Shown piece after piece: positions 8,773 to 19,750 of a stretch of 64,000 nucleotides of DNA. How positions within the stretch are numbered: the first letter of the stretch is position 1; every line of letters starts with the position of its first letter. The translations under genes and the position numbers were made by a program. Source of the stretch: Catellatospora sp. IY07-71 (GTDB lineage: Bacteria; Actinomycetota; Actinomycetes; Mycobacteriales; Micromonosporaceae); the NCBI RefSeq assembly GCF_018326265.1, contig NZ_AP023360.1, positions 4,311,501 through 4,375,500 of the forward strand. Direction: 5' to 3'. The notes beneath the pieces are model-generated. The model did no database searches. It had not been told where the DNA came from and was given only the letters and a program-made list of their open reading frames with translations.

Positions 8773-9768
8773 ATGGCGCTCGACCGGCTCGATCTGACCT
8801 CGCCCACCGCCCGGCTCGGGCTCGGCCTGGCCGCCGTCGGCCGTCCGGGGTACCTCAACCTGGGCCGCGACCGGGATCTGCCGTCGGAACGGACCGTCGA
8901 GGCGATGCGCGCCCGTAGCCACGAGCTGCTCGACGCGGCGTACGCGGCCGGGATGCGTTACGTGGACACGGCGCGCTCGTACGGCCGCGCCGAGGAGTTC
9001 CTCGCGTCCTGGCTGGCCGGGCGGGAGGTGCCGGACGTGGTCGTGGGCAGCAAGTGGGGGTACACGTACACGGCGGGCTGGCGGGTGGACGCGCCGGTGC
9101 ACGAGGTCAAGGACCACAGCCTCGGGGTGTACGAGCGCCAGCTCGGCGAGACCCGCGAGCTGCTGGGGGACCGGCTGGACCTGTACCAGATCCACTCGCT
9201 GACCATCGACAGCCCGGCGCTGCGGGACACGGCGCTGCACCGGCGCCTGGCCGAGCTGGCGGCGAGCGGGGTGACCGTCGGGTTCTCCAGCAGCGGGCCC
9301 CGGCAGGCCGAGACGATCGAGGCGGCGCTGGGCGTCGAAGTGGACGGGCGGCTGCTGTTCCGCAGCGTGCAGGCCACCTGGAACCTGCTGGAGCCGTCGG
9401 CCGGTCCGGCGCTCGCCGCCGCCCGCGCGGCCGGCTGCCAGGTGATCATCAAGGAGGCCCTGGCCAACGGCCGCCTCGCGGCGAGCGCTTCATCGGCTTC
9501 GCCAGCGGAGGCTGGTCCCGGCTTCGGTGCGCTGCTGGAGGTCGCGGCGGAGACAGGTGCCACTCCGGACGCGGTGGCCGTCGCGGCGGTGCTGCGCCAG
9601 CCGTGGGTGGGCGTCGTGCTGTCCGGCGCGGCGACCACCCCGCAGCTCGGGACCAACCTCAACGGCACCCGGCTGGAGCTGTCCCCCGGTCAGCTCGACC
9701 GGCTCGCGGCGCTCGCCGAGCCGGCGGAGGCCTACTGGCAGCAGCGCGCCGCTCTGCCCTGGACCTGA
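8773..9768 (+). CDS. aldo/keto reductase
   Basis: This 331-residue NADPH-dependent oxidoreductase has a TIM barrel. The AKR catalytic tetrad is visible as Asp65, Tyr70 (DTARSYG), Lys94 (GSKWGY) and His141 (QIHSL). The C-terminal cofactor region includes VIIKEALANGR and the typical GAATTPQLGTN segment. It reduces carbonyls or oxidises alcohols; the substrate cannot be read from sequence. The ATG at 8773 is preceded by GGGGG. It follows the DUF899 gene by 45 bases and may be co-transcribed. The end is convergent with the HPr gene, with two repeat elements between. The region around residues 237-247 has an Ala/Ser-rich insertion (ASASSASPAEAG). Confidence 0.88.
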   Translation: MALDRLDLTSPTARLGLGLAAVGRPGYLNLGRDRDLPSERTVEAMRARSHELLDAAYAAGMRYVDTARSYGRAEEFLASWLAGREVPDVVVGSKWGYTYTAGWRVDAPVHEVKDHSLGVYERQLGETRELLGDRLDLYQIHSLTIDSPALRDTALHRRLAELAASGVTVGFSSSGPRQAETIEAALGVEVDGRLLFRSVQATWNLLEPSAGPALAAARAAGCQVIIKEALANGRLAASASSASPAEAGPGFGALLEVAAETGATPDAVAVAAVLRQPWVGVVLSGAATTPQLGTNLNGTRLELSPGQLDRLAALAEPAEAYWQQRAALPWT

Positions 9769-9798
9769 CCACGCCGACCAGCCCTCGCATCGGGGCAT

Positions 9799-9859
9799 GA
9801 TCGCGGCTTCGTGTCAGAAAGTGCAGTCCAGGCCCAGGTTTTGACACGAGACACTGATC
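9799..9859. repeat. palindromic intergenic repeat, family A copy 3
   Basis: Arm 9799-9815 (GATCGCGGCTTCGTGTC) faces arm 9843-9859 (GACACGAGACACTGATC). The inner TCGTGTC/GACACGA pairing and the outer GATC are kept while the middle has diverged. It lies between the convergent reductase and HPr genes and is a probable bidirectional terminator. Confidence 0.65.
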
Positions 9860-9885
9860 ATCGCCGGGCACCGGTGGGCCGGAGG

Positions 9886-9935
9886 GTTAAGAAGGTGCCC
9901 TTCCGCTACGGAAAGCGTTAAGAAGGTGCCCTTCC
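9886..9935. repeat. family B repeat, direct duplicate reaching into HPr
   Basis: GTTAAGAAGGTGCCCTTCC occurs at 9886-9904 and again at 9917-9935, as direct copies 31 bases apart. In the other family B elements the two arms are inverted. The right copy overlaps the last codons and stop of the HPr gene. The spacer CTACGGAAAGCG matches that of the copy at 26034. Confidence 0.7.
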
Positions 9936-10190
9936 TTCGCCCTCGCGGAGGGCGGTGGCGACGGCGGAGGCGGCGGATTCGGCGTCGGGGCCGGTGGCGC
10001 GGACGGTGACGGTCTGGCCGGCCGTGGCGCCCAGGGCGAGGAGGGCGAGCACGCCGCGGGCGCTGGCGGTGCGGTCGCCGTACACGATCTCGACGGTGCT
10101 GGCGAACTTCGCGGCGGTGACCACGACCTGCCCGGCGGGGCGGGCGTGCAGGTGGGCGGGGAGCAGCACGTCCTCAGAGCTTTCGGGCAT
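9918..10190 (-). CDS. ptsH: HPr phosphocarrier protein
   Basis: This 90-residue HPr passes phosphate from Enzyme I to the EIIA-type domain of DhaM. The active-site histidine is His15 in HLHARPAG, the canonical HPr motif and position. The regulatory-loop serine is Ser43 (ASARGVL), though the context differs from Firmicute HPr. The start overlaps the end of dhaM by 17 bases and has GAGG upstream. The last six residues (EGRAPS and part of the stop) are encoded by a family B repeat, so the C-terminus was probably changed by repeat insertion. The genes nearby supply Enzyme I and all Dha subunits, so this HPr is likely to serve dihydroxyacetone phosphorylation, though a general sugar PTS role is possible. 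Confidence 0.9.
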   Translation of the reverse strand: MPESSEDVLLPAHLHARPAGQVVVTAAKFASTVEIVYGDRTASARGVLALLALGATAGQTVTVRATGPDAESAASAVATALREGEGRAPS

Positions 10191-10560
10191 GCCACGCCTC
10201 CTCGGCCGCGCTCGCCACGGTGTCCAGGTCGGCGCCGGTCGCCGCGATGACCGCCGCCGCGACCGCGCCCTCCACGAACGGGGCGTCGACCAGCCGCACC
10301 CGGGCGTCCGGGTGCTCGTCCAGCAGCGCCCGCGCGGTCAGCACCGAGCTGCCCAGGTCGGGCAGCACGACCACGCCGTCGCCCGAGGCGGCCTCGCCGA
10401 CCGCGTCCCGGATCAGGTCGTAGGAGGTGCCCAGGCCGCCGTCGTCCGAGCCGCCCGCGACGGTGACCGCGACCGTGTCCCCGGCGACCTGGCGCAGCAG
10501 GTCACGCAGCCCGGCCGCGAGGTCGGCGCTGTGCGAGACCAGCACGATCCCCACGCTCAT
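10174..10560 (-). CDS. dhaM: dihydroxyacetone kinase phosphotransfer subunit DhaM
   Basis: This 128-residue protein is an EIIA-mannose-like domain alone, without the HPr and Enzyme I parts fused in E. coli DhaM. The phosphorylated histidine is His10 in [11 protein letters not shown]. The glycine loop [10 protein letters not shown] and the [13 protein letters not shown] segment are typical. It takes phosphate from HPr and gives it to ADP bound in DhaL. The ATG at 10560 is the family start. Upstream, TACGAT lies six bases before the ATG, so the transcript could be leaderless. It is divergent from dhaK and overlaps HPr, forming a small operon. Confidence 0.9.
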   Translation of the reverse strand: MSVGIVLVSHSADLAAGLRDLLRQVAGDTVAVTVAGGSDDGGLGTSYDLIRDAVGEAASGDGVVVLPDLGSSVLTARALLDEHPDARVRLVDAPFVEGAVAAAVIAATGADLDTVASAAEEAWHARKL

Positions 10561-10700
10561 GCCCGCATCGTAGCCGCGCGGCGGCACGGAGGCGGCGGCA
10601 AAGAAACCGGGCACGGGGCGGCCCGGCGGGGCAGGATGGACTTACGCCGCGAACCGGTGCGCGCCGGCGTCACCCGCCGACGCCGGGAAGGGAGCCCGCC

Positions 10701-11699
10701 GTGAAGAAGTTCATCAACCACCCGGACGCGGTGGTCCGCGAGGCGCTGGTGGGCCTGGCCGCCGCGCACCCGGACCTGCGGGTCGACCTGGAACAGCAGA
10801 TCGTGGTACGCGCCGAGGCGCCCCGGGCCGGCAAGGTGGGGCTGATCTCCGGCGGCGGTTCGGGGCACGAGCCGATGCACGCCGGGTTCGTGGGCCTGGG
10901 CATGCTCGACGCGGCCTGCCCCGGTGAGGTGTTCACCTCGCCCGTGCCGGACCAGATCGTCGCCGCGGCGAAGGCGGTCGACGGCGGGGCCGGGGTGGTC
11001 CACATCGTGAAGAACTACACCGGTGACGTGATGAACTTCCAGATGGCCGCGGAGCTGTCCGGCGACGAGGGCATCGAGGTGCACTCGGTGCTGGTCGACG
11101 ACGACGTGGCGGTGGAGGACTCGACGTGGACCGCGGGCCGCCGGGGCACCGGCGCGACGATGCTGGTCGAGAAGATCGCCGGGGCGCTGGCCGAGGAGGG
11201 CGCGGACGCCGCGGCGGTGGCCGCGCTGGGCACCCGGGTCAACGAGGCCAGCGCCTCGTTCGCGATCGCGCTGACCGCGTGCACCACCCCCGCCGCCGGG
11301 CGGCCGGGGTTCGAGCTGCCCGAGGACGAGATGGAGGTCGGGGTCGGCATCCACGGCGAGCCGGGCCGCCGCCGGGAGCAGCTGCGCCCGGCCCGGGAGA
11401 TCGCCACGATGACGCTGGAGGCGATCCTGGCCGCCAAGCCGGTGGCCACCGGCGAGGACGCCATCGTGGTCGTCAACGGGCTCGGGGCCACTCCGCTCAT
11501 CGAGCTGTACCTGCTCTACGGCGAGGTGGCGGGGCTGCTGGAGTCGGCCGGGGTGCGCATCGCCCGCAACCTGGTCGGCAACTACGTGACCAGCCTGGAC
11601 ATGGCGGGCATGTCGCTGACGGTGTGCCGGGCCGACCCGGAGCTGCTGCGGCTGTGGGACGCGCCGGTGCGCACCCCGGCCCTGCGCTGGGGGGTCTGA
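10701..11699 (+). CDS. dhaK: dihydroxyacetone kinase subunit DhaK
   Basis: This 332-residue subunit binds dihydroxyacetone covalently as a hemiaminal on a histidine, so that DhaL can phosphorylate it. The key residue is His218 in [10 protein letters not shown]. His56 in GGGSGHEP and Asp109 in NYTGDVMNF are the catalytic neighbours. The GTG start at 10701 follows GAAGGGAG. The next gene, dhaL, begins inside the stop codon (TGATG). The length is as usual for PTS-type DhaK, and the partner set here (DhaL, DhaM, HPr, Enzyme I) supports the PEP-dependent rather than the ATP-dependent form. It acts in the cytosol in glycerol/dihydroxyacetone catabolism. Confidence 0.95.
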   Translation: MKKFINHPDAVVREALVGLAAAHPDLRVDLEQQIVVRAEAPRAGKVGLISGGGSGHEPMHAGFVGLGMLDAACPGEVFTSPVPDQIVAAAKAVDGGAGVVHIVKNYTGDVMNFQMAAELSGDEGIEVHSVLVDDDVAVEDSTWTAGRRGTGATMLVEKIAGALAEEGADAAAVAALGTRVNEASASFAIALTACTTPAAGRPGFELPEDEMEVGVGIHGEPGRRREQLRPAREIATMTLEAILAAKPVATGEDAIVVVNGLGATPLIELYLLYGEVAGLLESAGVRIARNLVGNYVTSLDMAGMSLTVCRADPELLRLWDAPVRTPALRWGV

Positions 11700-12340
11700 T
11701 GGACGTCGCGCTGGCCAAAGCCTGGCTGGACGCGGCCGCCGACGCGCTCGCGGCCCGGACCGAGGAGCTGACCTCGCTGGACGCCGCGATCGGCGACTCC
11801 GATCACGGCGTGAACATGAACCGGGGCTTCGGCGCGGTGCGCACCGCGCTGGCCGGGGCGTCCCCGGCCGGGGTCGGCGCGGTGTTCACGCTGGCGGGCA
11901 CGACGCTGGTGTCGAAGGTGGGCGGGGCGTCGGGGCCGCTGTACGGCAGCGCCTTTCGCGCGCTCGGCAAAGCGCTGCCGGAGGGCGCCGAGGTGGACGC
12001 GGCGGCGCTCGGCACGGGGCTGCGGGCGGGCCTGGACGCGCTGGTGAAGCTGGGCGGGGCGGCGCCGGGGGACAAGACCATCGTGGACGCGTACGCCCCG
12101 GCGGTGGACGCGTACGACGCGGCGCTGCGCGAGCACGGCGGCGACGGGGACGGCGGCCTGGCCGCGGCGGCGCGGGCGGCGGCGGGCGCGGCGGCCGAGG
12201 GCATGCGGGCCACGGTGCCGCTGCAGGCCCGCAAGGGGCGCGCGTCGTATCTCGGCGAGCGCAGCATCGGCCACCAGGACCCGGGCGCGACGTCGACCTG
12301 GCTGATCTTCCAGGCGCTCGCCGACGCCGCCGCGACATGA
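11699..12340 (+). CDS. dhaL: dihydroxyacetone kinase subunit DhaL
   Basis: This 213-residue all-helical subunit holds ADP as a cofactor; phosphate from DhaM makes ATP in place, which then phosphorylates dihydroxyacetone on DhaK. The magnesium-binding aspartates lie in AIGDSDHGVNMNRG (residues about 30-43). The nucleotide-binding glycines are in KVGGASGPLYGSAF. PGDKTIVDA and KGRASYLGERSIGHQDPGA complete the site. The start overlaps dhaK by one base and the stop overlaps the Enzyme I start by four (ATGA), so these three genes are tightly coupled. The site reads GDSDHG where many homologues have GDGDHG. Confidence 0.95.
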   Translation: MDVALAKAWLDAAADALAARTEELTSLDAAIGDSDHGVNMNRGFGAVRTALAGASPAGVGAVFTLAGTTLVSKVGGASGPLYGSAFRALGKALPEGAEVDAAALGTGLRAGLDALVKLGGAAPGDKTIVDAYAPAVDAYDAALREHGGDGDGGLAAAARAAAGAAAEGMRATVPLQARKGRASYLGERSIGHQDPGATSTWLIFQALADAAAT

Positions 12341-13923
12341 CCTCCGAGTACTACGCCGGGGTGGCCGGTGCGCCGGGGGTGGCCGTGGGGCGGGTGCGGC
12401 GCCTGACGTACGGCGGCGACGGCGAGCCCGCCACGGCGAGCCCGGCGCAGGTCGGCGCGGCGTTCGACGCGGTCGCGGCCCGCCTGCGCTGCACCGCGCA
12501 GGCCATGCGGGAGCGCGGCGAGAACGGCACCCCGGCCGACATCCTGGAGGCGACCGCGCTCATCGCCGACGACCCGGACCTGCGCGCCGCGGCGGTGGCC
12601 GCGGTCGAGACCGGCGTACCGGCGGACCGCGCGGTGGCCGACGCGGCGGAGCGCTACGCCGCCGTGCTGGCGGCGCTGCCGGACCCGACGCTGGCCGCCC
12701 GCGCCGCCGACGTACGCCAGGTCGGCCGCCGGGTGGTGCAGCAGCTGCGGGCCGACGGCGGCACCAACGGGTCCGGGCCGGAGCCGGTGATCCTGGTCGC
12801 CGAGGAGCTGGGCGCCGACGACCTGCTCGAACCGGCGATGGTCGTCGCGGGTGCGGTGTCCCGGCTGGGCGGCCCGAACGCGCACGTCGCGATCGTGGCG
12901 CGGGCGCTCGGTGTGCCGCTGTTGTTCGGGGTCTCGCTGCCGTCGGCGACGGAGGGACGGCAGGCGGTGCTGGACACCGTGACGGCGACGCTGACCGTCG
13001 ACCCGCCGCCGCACCGGCTGGAGGCGGCACGCCGGGCGGAGGCGGCGGCCCGGGAGCGCCGTCAGGAGCTGGCCGCCCGGCGCGACCTGCCCGCGGTGAC
13101 CCGGGACGGGGCGCCGGTGACGCTGCTGGTCAACGTGTCGACGGTGGCGGACGCCGTGGCGGGGCTGGCCGCGGGCGCCCAGGGCGCGGGCCTGGTCCGC
13201 ACCGAGGTGCCCTTCCTGTCCGCGCGGGCCTGGCCGACCCGGGCCGAGCACGCGGCGGCGCTGCGGCCGGTGCTGGCGGCGCTGTCCGGGCACCCGGCGA
13301 CCGTACGCACGCTGGACTTCGCGCCGGACAAGCTGCCGCCGTTCCTGTGGGGCACCTCGTCGCGCCATCGCGGGCTGGAGCTGATGCTGGCGGCGCCGCA
13401 CACGCTGGCCGACCAGTTCGCGGCGATCCTGGACGAGGCGGACGGGGCCCGGCTGCGCATCATGATCCCGATGGTGACCACGGTGGCGCAGCTGGACCGC
13501 TGCCGCGAGCTGCTGGGCGCGGCGGCGGCCGAGCGGGGGGTGCCCGTGCCGCCGCTGGGCGCCATGATCGAGCTGCCGGAGGCGGTGGCGGCGGTGGACG
13601 AGCTGGCCGCGGCCGCCGACTTCCTGTCGCTGGGCAGCAACGACCTGACCGCGGCCGTGCTCGGCCTGGACCGCCGCGATCCGGCGCTCACTCCGGCCCG
13701 GATCGCGGACCCGGTGGTGCTGTCGGCCGTGGTGACGGTGGTGCGGGCGGCCCGCCGCCACGACCGTGACGTGTCGGTCTGCGGGGACGCGGCCGGCGAT
13801 CCCTCCCTGGTGCCGCTGCTGCTGGGGGCGGGCTGCCGCATCCTGTCCATGGCGCCCACGGCGCTGGACGAGGTGCGGGCCGCGGTTCGTGACACGACGC
13901 TGGGCACGTCCGCACCCGAATGA
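12337..13923 (+). CDS. ptsI: phosphoenolpyruvate-protein phosphotransferase (Enzyme I)
   Basis: This 528-residue protein takes phosphate from PEP and passes it to HPr. The phosphorylated residue is His183 in GGPNAHVAIVARALGVP. The PEP-binding barrel carries RTEVPFL, TLDFAPDKLP, MIELPEAV, SLGSNDLTA and the active-site Cys482 in SVCGDAAGDP. It is shorter than E. coli Enzyme I (about 575), mainly in the N-terminal HPr-binding helices. Canonical TSH before the histidine is NAH here. It starts inside the dhaL stop and is clearly part of the Dha operon, so it may be dedicated to dihydroxyacetone phosphorylation. Whether it also serves sugar transport depends on other PTS genes outside this window. 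Confidence 0.93.
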   Translation: MTSEYYAGVAGAPGVAVGRVRRLTYGGDGEPATASPAQVGAAFDAVAARLRCTAQAMRERGENGTPADILEATALIADDPDLRAAAVAAVETGVPADRAVADAAERYAAVLAALPDPTLAARAADVRQVGRRVVQQLRADGGTNGSGPEPVILVAEELGADDLLEPAMVVAGAVSRLGGPNAHVAIVARALGVPLLFGVSLPSATEGRQAVLDTVTATLTVDPPPHRLEAARRAEAAARERRQELAARRDLPAVTRDGAPVTLLVNVSTVADAVAGLAAGAQGAGLVRTEVPFLSARAWPTRAEHAAALRPVLAALSGHPATVRTLDFAPDKLPPFLWGTSSRHRGLELMLAAPHTLADQFAAILDEADGARLRIMIPMVTTVAQLDRCRELLGAAAAERGVPVPPLGAMIELPEAVAAVDELAAAADFLSLGSNDLTAAVLGLDRRDPALTPARIADPVVLSAVVTVVRAARRHDRDVSVCGDAAGDPSLVPLLLGAGCRILSMAPTALDEVRAAVRDTTLGTSAPE

Positions 13924-14142
13924 CATAGCGCCCATTTCGTACGCATCGGCGCTGTGCCCGCCATACCCGACGGCCATGCATGAGATCGCTCCTGGCTGGG
14001 AAAAGTCCGGTCTATGCTGGACACGTAGCGCGAGCGGATCACCGTATCCGGTGGTCGGCGGCGATTTTCGCCGCGTCGGCACCAGCGCGCCGCACGGCCT
14101 CGCCGCCGCCCCACTTGCGGACTATCCGGGGGGCGGACAGAC

Positions 14143-14994
14143 ATGGCAGCAGCAACCAAGACGAACGGCCTGTGGCGGGAACTGAGCGCCGAGTTCGCCG
14201 GCACGATGATCCTGATCCTTTTCGGCGTCGGCGTGGTGGCGCAGGTGGTCGCCGGCGGGCTGGGCGACCACGACAGCATCGCCTGGGCCTGGGGTCTGGG
14301 TGTGACGCTGGGCGTGTACACGGCGGCGCGGATCAGCGGCGCGCACATCAATCCGGCCGTGACCTTCTCCCTGGCGATCTTCAAGGGCTTCCCGTGGGTG
14401 AAGGTGCTGCCCTACATCGTGGCCCAGTTCCTGGGCGCGTTCGTGGCGGCGCTGATCGTGCGGTGGAACTACACCGAGGTGCTCCACTCGGTCGATCCGG
14501 GGCTGTCCATGAAGACGCAGGGCGTCTTCTCCACGCTGCCCGGCAACGGCGCGCTGCCGATCGGCACCTGGGGCGCGTTCCGGGACCAGGTCATCGGCAC
14601 GGCGATCCTGATGTTCATGGTGCTGGCGCTGACCGATCTGCTGAACCTGCCGCCGCTGGCCAACCTGGCGCCGCTGCTGATCGGCCTGCTCGTGGTCGCG
14701 ATCGGCATGGCCTGGGGCACGGCGGCCGGTTACGCGATCAACCCGGCCCGCGACTTCGGGCCGCGGCTGGCGTCTTATCTGACCGGTTACGAGTCCGCGT
14801 TCCGAGATCAGTATGGGAATCTCTATTTCTGGGTGCCGATCCTCGGACCGCTGATCGGCGGCCCCATCGGCGCCTTCCTCTACCAGCTCCTCATCGGCCG
14901 GCACCTGAAGCCCGAGGAGATCGTGGAGGAGCCCGCGCCGGTCGGGACGGTCGCCGTGAAGGAGACCGGCACCGGCAAGAGTTCCGACAGGTGA
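14143..14994 (+). CDS. glpF: glycerol facilitator (aquaglyceroporin)
   Basis: This 283-residue integral membrane channel lets glycerol diffuse across the cytoplasmic membrane. Both pore signatures are present: [11 protein letters not shown] and [13 protein letters not shown]. The Asp after NPAR is the mark of glycerol channels rather than water-only channels. Six membrane spans and two half-helices are seen. The C-terminal tail is charged and soluble. The ATG follows GGGGGCGG. About 220 bases separate it from the Enzyme I stop, enough for its own promoter; the region 13924-14142 shows no operator I can name. It leads the glpF-glpK-glpD run. This supplies substrate for both GlpK and, after oxidation, the Dha kinase next door. 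Confidence 0.95.
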   Translation: MAAATKTNGLWRELSAEFAGTMILILFGVGVVAQVVAGGLGDHDSIAWAWGLGVTLGVYTAARISGAHINPAVTFSLAIFKGFPWVKVLPYIVAQFLGAFVAALIVRWNYTEVLHSVDPGLSMKTQGVFSTLPGNGALPIGTWGAFRDQVIGTAILMFMVLALTDLLNLPPLANLAPLLIGLLVVAIGMAWGTAAGYAINPARDFGPRLASYLTGYESAFRDQYGNLYFWVPILGPLIGGPIGAFLYQLLIGRHLKPEEIVEEPAPVGTVAVKETGTGKSSDR

Positions 14995-15022
14995 CCGGCA
15001 CGTTCGGCGAGAGGACGCGGCG

Positions 15023-16540
<1,518 letters not shown>

Positions 16541-16549
16541 GGGTCCCGC

Positions 16550-18250
16550 ATGGACGTCGTAGCGCTCTCTCCCGAGGCGCGCCGCCAGGCCCTGGCCGAC
16601 ATGGCCGCCCGGGAGCTGGACATCCTCGTCGTCGGCGGGGGCGTGGTCGGCGCCGGTGCGGCGCTGGACGCGGTGACCCGCGGTCTGACCACCGGGCTGG
16701 TCGAGGCGCGGGACTGGGCCTCGGGCACGTCCAGCCGGTCCAGCAAGCTCATCCACGGCGGCCTGCGCTACCTGGAGATGCTGGACTTCGGGCTGGTCGC
16801 CGAGGCGCTGCGAGAGCGGGCGCTGCTGCTCACCCGCATCTGCCCGCACCTGGCCAAGCCGGTGAAGTTCCTCTACCCGCTGACGCACCGGGTGTGGGAG
16901 CGGCCGTACGTCGGCAGCGGCGTGCTGCTGTACGACACCATGGGCCTGACCACCGGCACCGGCCGCGGCGTGCCCCACCACCGGCACCTGAGCCACCGCC
17001 GTGCCCTGCGCGAGGCGCCGTGCCTGAAGAAGGGCTCGCTGGTCGGCGCGGTGCAGTACTGGGACGGCCAGGTCGACGACGCCCGGCACACGATGACCGT
17101 GGTGCGCACCGCGGCGTCGTACGGCGCGCTGGTCGCCAACCGGGCCCGGGTCACCGGCTTCCTGCGCGAGGGCGAGCGGGTGGTCGGCGCGACCGTCGAG
17201 GACGTGCTCACCGGCGAGGGGTACGACGTGCGCGCCCAGCAGGTGATCAACGCGACCGGCGTGTGGACGGACGAGACGCAGCGGATGGCCGACACCCGCG
17301 GCCAGTTCCACGTGCGCGCGTCCAAGGGCATCCACCTGCTCGTGCCGCGTGACCGCATCCAGTCGCGCACCGGGCTGATCCTGCGCACCGAGAAGAGCGT
17401 GCTGTTCGTGATCCCGTGGGGACGGCACTGGATCGTGGGCACCACCGACACCGACTGGCACCTCGACCTGGCGCACCCGGCGGCGACCGCACACGACATC
17501 AAGTACCTGCTGGCGCACGTGAACTCGGTGCTGGTGACCAAGCTGACCATGGAGGACGTGGAGGGCGTCTACGCCGGGCTGCGGCCGCTGCTGGCGGGGG
17601 AGTCGGAGGAGACCAGCAAGCTGTCCCGCGAGCACCTGGTCGGGCACCCGGTGCCCGGGCTGGTGGTGGTCGCGGGCGGCAAGTACACGACGTACCGGGT
17701 GATGGGCAAGGACGCGGTGGACGAGGCCGCCCGCAGCCTGGACCAGAAGATCCCCGAGTCGATCACGCACGAGGTGGCGCTGGCCGGCGCGGAGGGCTAC
17801 CGGGTGCTGTGGAACCGGCGGCACCTGCTGGCCCAGGAGTCGGGCCTGCACGTGGTGCGGATCGAGCACCTGCTCAACCGGTTCGGCTCGATGATCCACG
17901 AGGTGCTGCGGCTGGTCGAGGAGGACCCGGCGCTGGCCGAGCCGCTGCCGGGCGCCGACGACTACCTGGCCGCCGAGGCGGTGTACGCCGCCTCGCACGA
18001 GGGCGCGCTGCACGTGGACGACGTGCTGGCCCGGCGCACCCGCGCGTCGATCGAGACCTGGTCGCGCGGGGTGCAGGCGGCGCCGATGGTGGCCCGGTTG
18101 ATGGGCGGCGTGCTGGGCTGGTCCGAGGAGGAGGTGGCGCGCGAGATCGAGGTGTACACGGCCCGGGTCGAGGCCGAGCGGCAGTCGCAGCAGGAGCCCG
18201 ACGACGAGTCGGCGGACAAGGTCCGGCTGGCCGCGCCCGATCTCGGCTGA
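16550..18250 (+). CDS. glpD: FAD-dependent glycerol-3-phosphate dehydrogenase
   Basis: This 566-residue membrane-associated flavoprotein oxidises glycerol 3-phosphate to dihydroxyacetone phosphate and passes electrons to quinone. The FAD Rossmann loop is LDILVVGGGVVGAGAALDA near residues 24-42. The family signatures SSRSSKLIHGGLRYLE and VVAGGKYTTYRVMG are present. The C-terminal cap domain (about 400-540) is helical. It starts nine bases after glpK and is convergent with the ClC channel gene 11 bases later. The first 20 residues are an extension rich in Ala and Arg. Confidence 0.95.
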   Translation: MDVVALSPEARRQALADMAARELDILVVGGGVVGAGAALDAVTRGLTTGLVEARDWASGTSSRSSKLIHGGLRYLEMLDFGLVAEALRERALLLTRICPHLAKPVKFLYPLTHRVWERPYVGSGVLLYDTMGLTTGTGRGVPHHRHLSHRRALREAPCLKKGSLVGAVQYWDGQVDDARHTMTVVRTAASYGALVANRARVTGFLREGERVVGATVEDVLTGEGYDVRAQQVINATGVWTDETQRMADTRGQFHVRASKGIHLLVPRDRIQSRTGLILRTEKSVLFVIPWGRHWIVGTTDTDWHLDLAHPAATAHDIKYLLAHVNSVLVTKLTMEDVEGVYAGLRPLLAGESEETSKLSREHLVGHPVPGLVVVAGGKYTTYRVMGKDAVDEAARSLDQKIPESITHEVALAGAEGYRVLWNRRHLLAQESGLHVVRIEHLLNRFGSMIHEVLRLVEEDPALAEPLPGADDYLAAEAVYAASHEGALHVDDVLARRTRASIETWSRGVQAAPMVARLMGGVLGWSEEEVAREIEVYTARVEAERQSQQEPDDESADKVRLAAPDLG

Positions 18251-18261
18251 CACCCCTCCGC

Positions 18262-19689
18262 TCAGGGTCGGAGGTCGCGGCGGCGGCTGAGGCCGTGTTC
18301 CAGGATCTGCTCGGTGACGAAGGCGACCACGACGGCGATCAGGATGATCGGGGTGGTGCGGAAGCCGAGCGGGCCCATCAGCAGGACCACCAGGACCACC
18401 GCGCTGACCGGCAGCGACATGATGGCCACCGACGCCGCGGCCATGCCCGCCGCCATCGCGGGCACCGGGCCCAGGCCGGGCAGCGGGCCGGCCAGCACGC
18501 CGAAGACGCCGCCCAGGCTCACCGCCGGGAAGATCGGGCCGCCGCGCAGCGCCGCCAGCGACAGGGCATACCCGGCGCTCTTGAACAGAAGCAGCGCCAG
18601 CAGCGGCAGCTCCGGCCACGCGGCCGGATCGGCCGCGAGCGCGGCCAGGGTCTGCTGACCGGACAGCGCCGCCTCCGCGGGGGAGCGGCCCGTCAGCAGG
18701 GCGTACGCGGCCGCGCAGGCCCCGACGCCGAGCGCCGCGGCGAACGTGCCGGCCAGCGGCCGGGCGGTGACCCACGGCGCGACCCGGCGCGCGACCAGCC
18801 GGACCACCCGGATGCCCGCCGCGGTGAGCACCGCCAGCGGCACCGCCCACAGCAGATCGGCGACGTCGGGCCGGAAGTCGGTCGGCGGGATGGGCAGCCT
18901 CAGCGACCCGATGGGCAGCCCGGACCAGGCGCCCAGGCCCGTGAACACGATCGCGCCGATGCCCGCCGCCAGCAGGCACGGCACCACGACGATGGCCAGC
19001 GCCGCGCCGCTGAGCTGGATCATCTCGATGAGCAGCACGGCCGCGACCACGGGACTGCCGAAGATCGCCGCGACCGCCGCCGCCGCGCCCGATCCGGCGA
19101 CGATCATCGACTTGCGGCTGCCGTGCTCGATCCCGAGCAGCTGCGCGATGAGCAGGGCCAGCCCGCTGCCGCCCGCGATGAGCGGCGCCTCCGGGCCGAG
19201 CACCGCGCCCAGCGGCAGGCTGACCAGCGCCGCGACCAGCACCCAGGGCAGCTCGGCGGCGGACGGTGGCGGCCCGCCCAGGCCGTCGATCGGCATGTGC
19301 CCGCCGTGTCCGGGGGCCCACCGGACGACCGCGCCGACGCCGAGCCCGGCCAGCGCGAGCAGCGGCAGCGGCCACCACCAGGGTGGGGTGTCCGATCCGG
19401 TCAGTGCCTGCGGCAGGTCGTGCCAGATGCGGTCCTCCATGGCGTGCAGCAGCGCCAGGAAGCCGAACGCGGCCAGCGACACCGGCACGCCGACGAGCCC
19501 GGCCAGCGCCAGCGTGCGCAGGTAGCCGACACGGCGCACCAGTTCGGTCGGGTCGGCCGGGGGCTCCGGCCCGGCGGACGGGCTCGCGCCCGCCGAGCCC
19601 GGCGGGTGCGCCCTGGTCACCGCCGACGATGGCGTCGGCCGGGCACCGGACGCCGGTAGCCCTCCGGATGGGTCCTCAGATTCCGGCAT
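18262..19689 (-). CDS. ClC-family chloride channel or antiporter
   Basis: This 475-residue protein has about ten hydrophobic membrane segments and belongs to the ClC family. The filter motifs are visible: GAVLGPEAPLI (the GxxxGPE selectivity stretch) and RGGPIFPAVSLGGVFG (the GGxFxP stretch). The glutamate in GPEAP is the usual gating glutamate. No CBS domain follows. The first 45 residues are a Pro/Ala/Ser-rich tail without family resemblance. The ATG at 19689 has TATCGT six bases upstream and no ribosome site, which fits a leaderless transcript. It may be a chloride/proton exchanger. Substrate, such as fluoride, cannot be excluded but the fluoride type is usually different. Confidence 0.87.
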   Translation of the reverse strand: MPESEDPSGGLPASGARPTPSSAVTRAHPPGSAGASPSAGPEPPADPTELVRRVGYLRTLALAGLVGVPVSLAAFGFLALLHAMEDRIWHDLPQALTGSDTPPWWWPLPLLALAGLGVGAVVRWAPGHGGHMPIDGLGGPPPSAAELPWVLVAALVSLPLGAVLGPEAPLIAGGSGLALLIAQLLGIEHGSRKSMIVAGSGAAAAVAAIFGSPVVAAVLLIEMIQLSGAALAIVVVPCLLAAGIGAIVFTGLGAWSGLPIGSLRLPIPPTDFRPDVADLLWAVPLAVLTAAGIRVVRLVARRVAPWVTARPLAGTFAAALGVGACAAAYALLTGRSPAEAALSGQQTLAALAADPAAWPELPLLALLLFKSAGYALSLAALRGGPIFPAVSLGGVFGVLAGPLPGLGPVPAMAAGMAAASVAIMSLPVSAVVLVVLLMGPLGFRTTPIILIAVVVAFVTEQILEHGLSRRRDLRP

Positions 19690-19750
19690 ACCGTCACGAT
19701 AGGGGCGGTGTCCGGTGCCGCGTCGGCCGATGGGCGGTTCGGGCGGCGGT

